Assembly: GCA_037974665.1 (NCBI GenBank)
Contig: CM075768.1
Location: forward strand, 838,501-902,500
Direction: 5' to 3'
From: Ehretia macrophylla
Lineage: Eukaryota > Streptophyta > Magnoliopsida > Boraginales > Ehretiaceae
Length of the DNA stretch: 64,000 nucleotides
Below are positions 1 through 11,230 of this stretch, piece by piece (positions within the stretch are counted from its first letter, which is position 1; every line of letters begins with the position of its first letter). The notes below the pieces were generated by a model. The model had not been told where the DNA came from, ran no database searches, and saw only the letters and a list, made by a program, of their open reading frames with translations. The translations under genes and the position numbers were made by a program.

Positions 1-1068
1 AGTGCATTGCATCGTGGTTGCGCAACCATTCGGGCATGGTAGTGTCGGGGAAACCGGGCGGCATCGGGCTTGCCGGTCCACCTCGGCTACCATGGTTGCC
101 CAGTCCCTCTCTCGCTTGGGATGCCGCCCAGGGAGAGTTGGGTCGTAGGATTTCGGGGTACATCCGGAGTACACCCGTTTGGAGTTATAAGGGGATGCCG
201 GCTTATCGATATCAGTGTCATTATTACATCGAGATTTCAGTTCGTGGCGTCGCTGGTGTGCCTCTGCCCTTCGGGGTATTCGCTTAGCCGGGACGTTACA
301 GAAGTCAAAGTGTATCGTATCCTTTTTAATGTGTAGTAACTTGTTGTTTTAATTGTTCTTTGGTTGTAAAATACTTTATTTGTACTAACTGCTGCATTGC
401 ACGTCCCCAGTAGGCCTTATCCCTCACTGAGCAATTGTGATTGCTCATACCTCGCTAAACATGTTTCAGGAAGTGCTGAGGGTGAACCCCAACTAGTTGA
501 GGTGCTAGTGGAAGAGGAAGAAGTTCAGGCTGAGCCTTTAACCTAGTTGTTATGTGTTTGTTGTCTAAGGCGGATTTGCCTTCTTGTTGTTACATGGTGT
601 ACTTGTATTGCTATAGCATGATCTATTTTGTGACCTTAAGGCTATGTATATTCTTGTAGTTGCAAGTTGAAAGCTGTTGGTTGTAATGTTAGCTTTGAGA
701 TATTATGGTTTGTAATAACTTTTAATTCTCCTTTTAGTTCTTGCATGCTTGGGGGTGTATGTTTAGAGGTGTTGATTTCAACTTCTAAAATTGCTCTAAT
801 GTTATCATAGGATGACATGTTAAAAAGGTTTAATGAAAAGTTAAGTTGGGTGCATGCATGTGTGATTTGAACCTTTGAATTTTAATTATAAAAGCTTGTT
901 TTAGTATATTGTGGCTATTTTGAGCATTTACAGGTTTGAAAAATGTCCGCGGTACAGAGGAAACTCTGTCCATTTTTTTTCCAAAAATTTTGTGACCGGG
1001 TTTGGTATTGGGTTGAGAATAGCATGGTTATTAGAGCCTCCGGTCTCGTGAAGGATCGGGGCGTTACA
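1..1068 (+). mobile_element. LTR A, copy 1 (3' part only, cut by window start)
   Basis: Matches 5082-6149 and 10163-11229 almost base for base. It ends in CGTTACA at 1062-1068, directly before a primer binding site, so the 3' LTR border is well placed. The first 300 bases hold a GC-rich module with a palindrome and a hairpin; the rest is AT-rich. Short open frames in the GC-rich part are not convincing genes. Confidence 0.9.
15..94 (+). other. Palindrome plus stem-loop in the GC-rich LTR module (A copy 1)
   Basis: A perfect 14-base palindrome TGGTTGCGCAACCA lies at 15-28. It is followed by the inverted arms CATGGTAG (35-42) and CTACCATG (87-94), with an inner pair ACCGG (53-57) and CCGGT (73-77). 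The loop core is rich in GGGC and CGGGC. The same layout repeats at 5096-5175 and 10177-10256, and the arms or palindrome recur in unrelated-looking LTRs H, J and D. Possibly a structured part of the LTR transcript or a protein binding site; function unknown. Confidence 0.7.
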
Positions 1069-1070
1069 GG

Positions 1071-1082
1071 TGGTATCAGAGC
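1071..1082 (+). other. Primer binding site (initiator tRNA-Met type), A unit 1
   Basis: TGGTATCAGAGC begins two bases after the LTR end, the usual sequence complementary to the 3' end of initiator tRNA-Met in plant LTR elements. Its last bases enter a small perfect hairpin: AGAGCT (1078-1083), loop TAGTT, AGCTCT (1089-1094). Confidence 0.88.
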
Positions 1083-2143
1083 TTAGTTAGCTCTCAGCCG
1101 GGATAGGGTTCTTGGCCTGTCGGGTAGTAATCCTTGTGTGTGTGCTTGTTAAGTGTGTCTTGAAAGTGTGTGCTTGAATGTGTGATTGTGTGTCTTGAAT
1201 TGATTGTGTGCACCTATGTGATATAGTTATGTGTTATGTCTTAAATGTGTGCTGAGTGAAGTGAAATTGCATCGAATTGACCTCGTGAATCGTTATCTGC
1301 TTGAATTATTGATTGTACCGTATGTACTTGAGCATTTTGAATTAAGTTTTGTTGTGAATTGAATTGGTTTTGTTATGATTCGCACTTGAATGATTTTGTT
1401 GCTTACATTGCTTTATATGCTCTTTTATAATCATGCTTGCATAATAGTTTAAAGAATGTTTATACATATGCAATAGTTTGGCATTCATACATAGTCCGTC
1501 GAATGGTAAGAAAAACTTCTTCCTCCCCTGAAGAGAGGTGATTAGTGGCTGGCCTTTCAAGTTATGTGGATTAGTAGGAACGTGAAGCGGTCGATCAACT
1601 CTTTTATTTGGGAATTGGTGTTGTAGGCAGAGCTCAGTTATTGGGATTCTTCTAAGGCCTTCTTAGTGCTTAGCGGTCATAAATGAGTAGCTTCTTTTGG
1701 GGTTTCTATATGACAGTTCTCTAGAGCATATTCTTGGTATTTTTTTTATCAGGTATTCTTTTGGTATTCTTTTGTCGACATCTCTCGGAAAAAAATTGGT
1801 ATATGGATTCTTTTCAGCCTTATTATCTAGTATTATTTACAATACTCCTGCTCGGAACTTTTATTGGTATTTTCTCGCCGCTCTTAGTTGGGATTCCATT
1901 CTTCTATGGTATTCATGCCAGCGGGATTCTTATTTGGATTTCGAAGTAGCATCTTTATTGGAGCCTTTATTTGGCCTTATTAAGTGAGGTTCGCAGACAA
2001 TACTACTGGGATTTCTTAATGAGCTCCCACGAGAATTCGTATATGGTTTTCTTGCTTAGCAACTGATGACGAATAATCGGAGTTGGTTTTCAGTTGATGA
2101 GGAGTTCTCTTGTGAAGAAGAATTGCGTGGACGCAATTAGTTT

Positions 2144-2156
2144 AAGGGGGAGAGGA
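2144..2156 (+). other. Polypurine tract, A unit 1
   Basis: AAGGGGGAGAGGA lies directly upstream of the LTR start TGTGACGCCC. Its position and composition fit the plus-strand primer of reverse transcription. The same tract recurs at 7225-7237. Confidence 0.85.
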
Positions 2157-5100
2157 TGTGACGCCCGAGTTTTAGCCATGCATTCAATTACTGTTGCATC
2201 CCTTGTTTGCGCATTTCCTTCTGTGCATTATTAACTGTCTTCTTAAATTACTATTCACTCCGTTTTTAACTTCATGCTATTAGCGAATTAGCATTTTTAT
2301 TAAATCATATTAATTGTTAGAGTAGTGGGAAAAATGTGCATTTGAGCTAGAGGCGATAGGAGAGCTCGTTTAGAAAATGATTTTTGTAGTTGTATGAATA
2401 GTGTTACGTAACATAACTTAGGGAATGAATTAGCTAGCATTCATTTTACTATCTAGGCTCGTTTTAAGCTAACTAAGCGCATTTAGTGAACCATTTAAGC
2501 AAGCAACTTAGCCCCATTTAATATATAACTCACACAACACACACATTAGCTCATAACTTAGCAAAACAAAAACAAAAAAAGAGAGCATGCTGAAAACACT
2601 GTAGCAAATCCGAGAATTGCATAGGAGAAGAAATAGAGTTTTTTTGCTCAACAAATCCTCATTCCAAGCCAAGCCAAGCTAGGTGCAAGTGGTTTAGGGT
2701 GTCTACTAGCCTCCTAGGAGCTCCTACGCGCATTGGTGAGGGATTTCACGGCTTATTTTTGCATTTTAAAATAGTTGCTATTTTCTTGATTTGTTGAAAA
2801 TGTGTTCAAATGCTATTGTATTGATTATCTATGCTATTATACCTTGTATATGAGTGCTAGAGAACATATTTGAACCATTGTTTCGCTTTTTAAACGGTTG
2901 GAATCGTTAGTTTAATTCATGAGGTGAATAGTGACGTTTTTCTAGGGTTTTGTGTAATTGCTCGAATTAGCTTGATTCAACACTCCTAATAGATGCCTTA
3001 GGTGCTAATGAAGGTAGTCTAATAGCCCCGTGCACTTGAATTGCTCTAAAATCGCATAAAACGTAAAATAGTCGACTTTAATAAAGGGGTTTCGGGGTTA
3101 AGACGAATCCGGGTGGATTCGGGCTCTACTTTTGGTATCCTTAGGCTACCTAGGTGCTATAGAAGCTTTGCTAATCCTTGTTTGAAGCCCGGATGAGGTA
3201 GGTGTAGTGTAAAGCTATAAGAGGGAATTTGGGGCTTTCGAGGTTATTGCGGGCGTTTGAATGAGTTAGAGGGTTGAAAGGGTTTCTTGAGGGTTAGTTA
3301 GAAGGTTGGTAGAGTTTCCCTTTAAATTTGAATCATTAACTTTGGTTTGGAGGAAAAATAGCTTGAATAACAAAGGGGTTTAGGTGCAATTTCGGTTGTC
3401 TCGCGCTTCTAACACCTTGGAATGACTTCTTGAATGTTTAAATGTAGTTTCAAGTTGGTGTAGAACTTTTGATGTAATTCTAATTATATCTTGTATATGC
3501 CCTTTTGTAAAACTGATTATTTGCTTGTATAAACTTCTTCTATTTTAACTGCATTGAGGAAACTTCGAGCTTAAAACTGTATTAATTGGAGAAGGATTAG
3601 GGGTTGAATTATATACCATTAGAAAGCTTTACGAGTCTAGTTTCTACAGCTTTTTACGGTGCATTAATCGGAGTTGTCTAGAGCAAGTTATGATCATTTT
3701 GGTGAGATGTGTCAGAAATGCCCTGTTACGCGAGAATCTGAATTTTGTTGTTATTTTGCTATAGTAATGATATAATTCAGTTCTAATTGGATGTATTCGA
3801 TCAAGACCTTATTGTGTAGTGTCCTTGGATGATTAATAACGTAATGGGGCTCTTATAGTTATGTTGTTTTCATGAATTGTAATTGAAATCTAATTGCTAG
3901 TAAAGTTAATTTAAATTGAAAGCTATTCTATTCGACTGTGAATGAGAAATGCTAGTAGAGTTGTGATGGTCACCACCTTTAGACATAGGTAATGTTTCTA
4001 TATATGCTAAACAATTCAACTGTTAGAATTAGTTGTTGTTATCAATGTGCAACTAGTGAACACTTAGAAAGGTCAAGTAAACTATGTGGAAGAATGTGTT
4101 TAATGCTTTTTGAAACTACATGTAAGGTTAATTGTAAGTTGATAGTTGTCTATTATATGTTAAATGTAATTAACTTAAGTTAATACTACTAGTGATATGT
4201 TAGAATCTTAGCTTGAAGTATAGTTATTTTACTAAAATAGTATGTTAGTTATTAAATGGTTGATAGTTAACTTTTCTATTAGTTGATAAATGCATTTCTT
4301 TCCCTATGTGCTAATGTTGGGCTATCTTCATAGAGATATTACTAACTATTGTAAGTAAAGTAGAATATGAATTAGAAGTTCATTAAAGTAGTAAAAGACT
4401 GGGTAGTGTCATTGTGAATGAATGTGTCATTTGAACATTAAAGTAACCTAACCTTTATTATCTATATATCCTTTGGAGAAATTCTTTGAGTTGAGTTAAT
4501 GGCTAGTTTATTGTTATGTGGAGTGAATTAATTTCTTGTACAAGTTATTAACTAAAGTAAAATGAGAAATAGTATGAGTAACTGCAGGCTCATGTGTTGA
4601 TTTTAGTTAAACTAAATTCTAGCTCGATTTATATTTAGTTATAGCATGCTGGTTGAATCATTCTCATTTAAGTTTTTGAACTATCTTCTTAATTAACTTG
4701 TAGACTATTGAAAATATGAAATATATGTTAAGTTAAAGTATATAAAAGTGGTATTTTGTTAAAAATAGAATTCTAATAGATATTGTATATATTCTAAATA
4801 AGCGAAGTTATAAGTTAGCTAACTTAGAATGAATGTTGTAGTTAAAGAGTAATTGAAGTAATGTTTGCTCATAGGTTCAAGGTGACTAGAAATGATGTGA
4901 TTCAAACTTACATCTTGGAGCTCGGTAGAGGTGAGGGAGACTTCATCCTTATGTGCATAATAGTTTATTTACTTGTATTTAGATTATGTGCACTTATTGT
5001 CTATATATTGTGTGTGAGGGCAACCTACTTTGTTGTCCCTCAACCATGTGTTTATTGATTTATACTATTGTTATCATTTTGAGTGCATTGCATCGTGGTT

Positions 5101-6149
5101 GCGCAACCATTCGGGCATGGTAGTGTCGGGGAAACCGGGCGGCATCGGGCTTGCCGGTCCACCTCGGCTACCATGGTTGCCCAGTCCCTCTCTCGCTTGG
5201 GATGCCGCCCAGGGAGAGTTGGGTCGTAGGATTTCGGGGTACATCCGGAGTACACCCGTTTGGAGTTATAAGGGGATGCCGGCTTATCGATATCAGTGTC
5301 ATTATTACATCGAGATTTCAGTTCGTGGCGTCGCTGGTGTGCCTCTGCCCTTCGGGGTATTCGCTTAGCCGGGACGTTACAGAAGTCAAAGTGTATCGTA
5401 TCCTTTTTAATGTGTAGTAACTTGTTGTTTTAATTGTTCTTTGGTTGTAAAATACTTTATTTGTACTAACTGCTGCATTGCACGTCCCCAGTAGACCTTA
5501 TCCCTCACTGAGCAATTGTGATTGCTCATACCTCGCTAAACATGTTTCAGGAAGTGCTGAGGGTGAACCCCAACTAGTTGAGGTGCTAGTGGAAGAGGAA
5601 GAAGTTCAGGCTGAGCCTTTAACCTAGTTGTTATGTGTTTGTTGTCTAAGGTGGATTTGCCTTCTTGTTGTTACATGGTGTACTTGTATTGCTATAGCAT
5701 GATCTATTTTGTGACCTTAAGGCTATGTATATTCTTGTAGTTGCAAGTTGAAAGCTGTTGGTTGTAATGTTAGCTTTGAGATATTATGGTTTGTAATAAC
5801 TTTTAATTCTCCTTTTAGTTCTTGCATGCTTGGGGGTGTATGTTTAGAGGTGTTGATTTCAACTTCTAAAATTGCTCTAATGTTATCATAGGATGACATG
5901 TTAAAAAGGTTTAATGAAAAGTTAAGTTGGGTGCATGCATGTGTGATTTGAACCTTTGAATTTTAATTATAAAAGCTTGTTTTAGTATATTGTGGCTATT
6001 TTGAGCATTTACAGGTTTGAAAAATGTCCGCGGTACAGAGGAAACTCTGTCCATTTTTTTTCCAAAAATTTTGTGACCGGGTTTGGTATTGGGTTGAGAA
6101 TAGCATGGTTATTAGAGCCTCCGGTCTCGTGAAGGATCGGGGCGTTACA
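2157..6149 (+). mobile_element. LTR A, copy 2 (complete)
   Basis: Starts TGTGACGCCC after the polypurine tract and ends CGTTACA before a primer binding site; 3993 bp. The stretch 2157-5081 is AT-rich with no coding signal. The GC-rich hairpin module sits at about 5082-5375. It is nearly identical to copy 3. A long LTR with TG...CA ends and a tRNA-Met primer site fits Tekay/Del-type gypsy relatives. Confidence 0.9.
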
Positions 6150-7237
6150 GGTGGTATCAGAGCTTAGTTAGCTCTCAGCCGGGATAGGGTTCTTGGCCTG
6201 TCGGGTAGTAATCCTTGTGTGTGTGCTTGTTAAGTGTGTCTTGAAAGTGTGTGCTTGAATGTGTGATTGTGTGTCTTGAATTGATTGTGTGCACCTATGT
6301 GATATAGTTATGTGTTATGTCTTAAATGTGTGCTGAGTGAAGTGAAATTGCATCGAATTGACCTCGTGAATCGTTATCTGCTTGAATTATTGATTGTACC
6401 GTATGTACTTGAGCATTTTGAATTAAGTTTTGTTGTGAATTGAATTGGTTTTGTTATGATTCGCACTTGAATGATTTTGTTGCTTACATTGCTTTATATG
6501 CTCTTTTATAATCATGCTTGCATAATAGTTTAAAGAATGTTTATACATATGCAATAGTTTGGCATTCATACATAGTCCGTCGAATGGTAAGAAAAACTTC
6601 TTCCTCCCCTGAAGAGAGGTGATTAGTGGCTGGCCTTTCAAGTTATGTGGATTAGTAGGAACGTGAAGCGGTTGATCAACTCTTTTATTTGGGAATTGGT
6701 ATTGTAGGCAGAGCTCAGTTATTGGGATTCTTCTAAGGCCTTCTTAGTGCTTAGCGGTCATAAATGAGTAGCTTCTTTTGGGGTTTCTATATGACAGTTC
6801 TCTGGAGCATATTCTTGGTATTTTTTTTATCAGGTATTCTTTTGGTATTCTTTTGTCGACATCTCTCGGAAAAAAATTGGTATATGGATTCTTTTCAGCC
6901 TTATTATCTAGTATTATTTACAATACTCCTGCTCGGAACTTTTATTGGTATTTTCTCGCCGCTCTTAGTTGGGATTCCATTCTTCTATGGTATTCATGCC
7001 AGCGGGATTCTTATTTGGATTTCGAAGTAGCATCTTTATTGGAGCCTTTATTTGGCCTTATTAAGTGAGGTTCGCAGACAATACTACTGGGATTTCTTAA
7101 TGAGCTCCCACGAGAATTCGTATATGGTTTTCTTGCTTAGCAACTGATGACGAATAATCGGAGTTGGTTTTCAGTTGATGAGGAGTTCTCTTGTGAAGAA
7201 GAATTGCGTGGACGCAATTAGTTTAAGGGGGAGAGGA
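6150..7237 (+). mobile_element. Internal region of element A, unit 2 (non-coding)
   Basis: Near-identical to 1069-2156, with primer binding site at 6152-6163 and polypurine tract at 7225-7237. The microrepeat domain is at about 6690-7140. One base change (TAG to TGG at 6803) opens an 88-codon frame at 6764-7030 that is broken in unit 1. Its hydrophobic product is probably a by-product of TTC/ATT-rich repeats rather than a gene. Confidence 0.85.
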
Positions 7238-10200
7238 TGTGACGCCCGAGTTTTAGCCATGCATTCAATTACTGTTGCATCCCTTGTTTGCGCATTTCCT
7301 TCTGTGCATTATTAACTGTCTTCTTAAATTACTATTCACTCCGTTTTTAACTTCATGCTATTAGCGAATTAGCATTTTTATTAAATCATATTAATTGTTA
7401 GAGTAGTGGGAAAAATGTGCATTTGAGCTAGAGGCGATAGGAGAGCTCGTTTAGAAAATGATTTTTGTAGTTGTATGAATAGTGTTACGTAACATAACTT
7501 AGGGAATGAATTAGCTAGCATTCATTTTACTATCTAGGCTCGTTTTAAGCTAACTAAGCGCATTTAGTGAACCATTTAAGCAAGCAACTTAGCCCCATTT
7601 AATATATAACTCACACAACACACACATTAGCTCATAACTTAGCAAAACAAAAACAAAAAAAGAGAGCATGCTGAAAACACTGTAGCAAATCCGAGAATTG
7701 CATAGGAGAAGAAATAGAGTTTTTTTGCTCAACAAATCCTCATTCCAAGCCAAGCCAAGCTAGGTGCAAGTGGTTTAGGGTGTCTACTAGCCTCCTAGGA
7801 GCTCCTACGCGCATTGGTGAGGGATTTCACGGCTTATTTTTGCATTTTAAAATAGTTGCTATTTTCTTGATTTGTTGAAAATGTGTTCAAATGCTATTGT
7901 ATTGATTATCTATGCTATTATACCTTGTATATGAGTGCTAGAGAACATATTTGAACCATTGTTTCGCTTTTTAAACGGTTGGAATCGTTAGTTTAATTCA
8001 TGAGGTGAATAGTGACGTTTTTCTAGGGTTTTGTGTAATTGCTCGAATTAGCTTGATTCAACACTCCTAATAGATGCCTTAGGTGCTAATGAAGGTAGTC
8101 TAATAGCCCCGTGCACTTGAATTGCTCTAAAATCGCATAAAACGTAAAATAGTCGACTTTAATAAAGGGGTTTCGGGGTTAAGACGAATCCGGGTGGATT
8201 CGGGCTCTACTTTTGGTATCCTTAGGCTACCTAGGTGCTATAGAAGCTTTGCTAATCCTTGTTTGAAGCCCGGATGAGGTAGGTGTAGTGTAAAGCTATA
8301 AGAGGGAATTTGGGGCTTTCGAGGTTATTGCGGGCGTTTGAATGAGTTAGAGGGTTGAAAGGGTTTCTTGAGGGTTAGTTAGAAGGTTGGTAGAGTTTCC
8401 CTTTAAATTTGAATCATTAACTTTGGTTTGGAGGAAAAATAGCTTGAATAACAAAGGGGTTTAGGTGCAATTTCGGTTGTCTCGCGCTTCTAACACCTTG
8501 GCATGACTTCTTGAATGTTTAAATGTAGTTTCAAGTTGGTGTAGAACTTTTGATGTAATTCTAATTATATCTTGTATATGCCCTTTTGTAAAACTGATTA
8601 TTTGCTTGTATAAACTTCTTCTATTTTAACTGCATTGAGGAAACTTCGAGCTTAAAACTGTATTAATTGGAGAAGGATTAGGGGTTGAATTATATACCAT
8701 TAGAAAGCCTTACGAGTCTAGTTTCTACAGCTTTTTACGGTGCATTAATCGGAGTTGTCTAGAGCAAGTTATGATCATTTTGGTGAGATGTGTCAGAAAT
8801 GCCCTGTTACGCGAGAATCTGAATTTTGTTGTTATTTTGCTATAGTAATGATATAATTCAGTTCTAATTGGATGTATTCGATCAAGACCTTATTGTGTAG
8901 TGTCCTTGGATGATTAATAACGTAATGGGGCTCTTATAGTTATGTTGTTTTCATGAATTGTAATTGAAATCTAATTGCTAGTAAAGTTAATTTAAATTGA
9001 AAGCTATTCTATTCGACTGTGAATGAGAAATGCTAGTAGAGTTGTGATGGTCACCACCTTTAGACATAGGTAATGTTTCTATATATGCTAAACAATTCAA
9101 CTGTTAGAATTAGTTGTTGTTATCAATGTGCAACTAGTGAACACTTAGAAAGGTCAAGTAAACTATGTGGAAGAATGTGTTTAATGCTTTTTGAAACTAC
9201 ATGTAAGGTTAATTGTAAGTTGATAGTTGTCTATTATATGTTAAATGTAATTAACTTAAGTTAATACTACTAGTGATATGTTAGAATCTTAGCTTGAAGT
9301 ATAGTTATTTTACTAAAATAGTATGTTAGTTATTAAATGGTTGATAGTTAACTTTTCTATTAGTTGATAAATGCATTTCTTTCCCTATGTGCTAATGTTG
9401 GGCTATCTTCATAGAGATATTACTAACTATTGTAAGTAAAGTAGAATATGAATTAGAAGTTCATTAAAGTAGTAAAAGACTGGGTAGTGTCATTGTGAAT
9501 GAATGTGTCATTTGAACATTAAAGTAACCTAACCTTTATTATCTATATATCCTTTGGAGAAATTCTTTGAGTTGAGTTAATGGCTAGTTTATTGTTATGT
9601 GGAGTGAATTAATTTCTTGTACAAGTTATTAACTAAAGTAAAATGAGAAATAGTATGAGTAACTGCAGGCTCATGTGTTGATTTTAGTTAAACTAAATTC
9701 TAGCTCGATTTATATTTAGTTATAGCATGCTGGTTGAATCATTCTCATTTAAGTTTTTGAACTATCTTCTTAATTAACTTGTAGACTATTGAAAATATGA
9801 AATATATGTTAAGTTAAAGTATATAAAAGTGGTATTTTGTTAAAAATAGAATTCTAATAGATATTGTATATATTCTAAATAAGCGAAGTTATAAGTTAGC
9901 TAACTTAGAATGAATGTTGTAGTTAAAGAGTAATTGAAGTAATGTTTGCTCATAGGTTCAAGGTGACTAGAAATGATGTGATTCAAACTTACATCTTGGA
10001 GCTCGGTAGAGGTGAGGGAGACTTCATCCTTATGTGCATAATAGTTTATTTACTTGTATTTAGATTATGTGCACTTATTGTCTATATATTGTGTGTGAGG
10101 GCAACCTACTTTGTTGTCCCTCAACCATGTGTTTATTGATTTATACTATTGTTATCATTTTGAGTGCATTGCATCGTGGTTGCGCAACCATTCGGGCATG

Positions 10201-11229
10201 GTAGTGTCGGGGAAACCGGGCGGCATCGGGCTTGCCGGTCCACCTCGGCTACCATGGTTGCCCAGTCCCTCTCTCGCTTGGGATGCCGCCCAGGGAGAGT
10301 TGGGTCGTAGGATTTCGGGGTACATCCGGAGTACACCCGTTTGGAGTTATAAGGGGATGCCGGCTTATCGATATCAGTGTCATTATTACATCGAGATTTC
10401 AGTTCGTGGCGTCGCTGGTGTGCCTCTGCCCTTCGGGGTATTCGCTTAGCCGGGACGTTACAGAAGTCAAAGTGTATCGTATCCTTTTTAATGTGTAGTA
10501 ACTTGTTGTTTTAATTGTTCTTTGGTTGTAAAATACTTTATTTGTACTAACTGTTGCATTGCACGTCCCCAGTAGACCTTATCCCTCACTGAGCAATTGT
10601 GATTGCTCATACCTCGCTAAACATGTTTCAGGAAGTGCTGAGGGTGAACCCCAACTAGTTGAGGTGCTAGTGGAAGAGGAAGAAGTTCAGGCTGAGCCTT
10701 TAACCTAGTTGTTATGTGTTTGTTGTCTAAGGCGGATTTGCCTTCTTGTTGTTACATGGTGTACTTGTATTGCTATAGCATGATCTATTTTGTGACCTTA
10801 AGGCTATGTATATTCTTGTAGTTGCAAGTTGAAAGCTGTTGGTTGTAATGTTAGCTTTGAGATATTATGGTTTGTAATAACTTTTAATTCTCCTTTTAGT
10901 TCTTGCATGCTTGGGGGTGTATGTTTAGAGGTGTTGATTTCAACTTCTAAAATTGCTCTAATGTTATCATAGGATGACATGTTAAAAAGGTTTAATGAAA
11001 AGTTAAGTTGGGTGCATGCATGTGTGATTTGAACCTTTGAATTTTAATTATAAAAGCTTGTTTTAGTATATTGTGGCTATTTTGAGCATTTACAGGTTTG
11101 AAAAATGTCCGCGGTACAGAGGAAACTCTGTCCATTTTTTTCCAAAAATTTTGTGACCGGGTTTGGTATTGGGTTGAGAATAGCATGGTTATTAGAGCCT
11201 CCGGTCTCGTGAAGGATCGGGGCGTTACA
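7238..11229 (+). mobile_element. LTR A, copy 3 (complete; abuts gag of element B)
   Basis: Runs TGTGACGCCC to CGTTACA, 3992 bp, one base shorter than copy 2 in a T-run near 11133. The next base is inside a gag reading frame, with no primer binding site or 5' untranslated region. The array therefore seems to have inserted into the gag of element B. A 5-bp TSD (CTATC at 11230-11234) would be predicted on the far side, outside this window. Confidence 0.88.
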
Positions 11230-11230
11230 C

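Larger units (their letters stand above)
1069..2156 (+). mobile_element. Internal region of element A, unit 1 (non-coding)
   Basis: Lies between the primer binding site after LTR copy 1 and the polypurine tract before LTR copy 2. It has no gag, protease, RT or integrase. From about 1610 to 2060 it is built of degenerate repeats of the type GGTATTC, GGGATTCTT and GGATTC spaced about 10-30 bases apart. This makes A a non-autonomous LTR element (large retrotransposon derivative type). Its proteins would have to come from an intact Ty3/gypsy relative. Confidence 0.85.
1..11229 (+). repeat. Tandem 5081-bp array of LTR element family A
   Basis: The sequence at 1 recurs at 5082 and again at 10163, giving a period of 5081 bp. 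Each unit is one LTR (about 3993 bp) plus one non-coding internal region (1088 bp), so the order is LTR (cut by the window edge), internal, LTR, internal, LTR. The copies differ by only scattered single bases, for example near 457/5494, 1592/6672, 1722/6803 and 3421/8502, so the amplification is recent or is kept uniform by gene conversion. No unit encodes gag or pol. Unequal recombination between LTRs is the simplest origin; an assembly artefact cannot be excluded. Confidence 0.93.

Noticed and set aside
18-417. Overlapping open frames on both strands of the GC-rich LTR module (also at 5030-5417, 10111-10498, 42079-42336 and 52286-52669)
   Set aside because: They overlap in several frames and both strands in a GC-rich block with few stops; none is conserved as a frame between families while the hairpin is.
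1071-1082. Possible tRNA gene because of tRNA-complementary sequence
   Set aside because: Only a 12-base primer binding site matching a tRNA 3' end; no cloverleaf around it.
6764-7030. 88-codon hydrophobic frame in the A internal region, resembling a small membrane protein
   Set aside because: The frame is broken by TAG in the sister unit, and its Phe/Ile/Leu content follows from the TTC/ATT microrepeats; no start context or homology signal.
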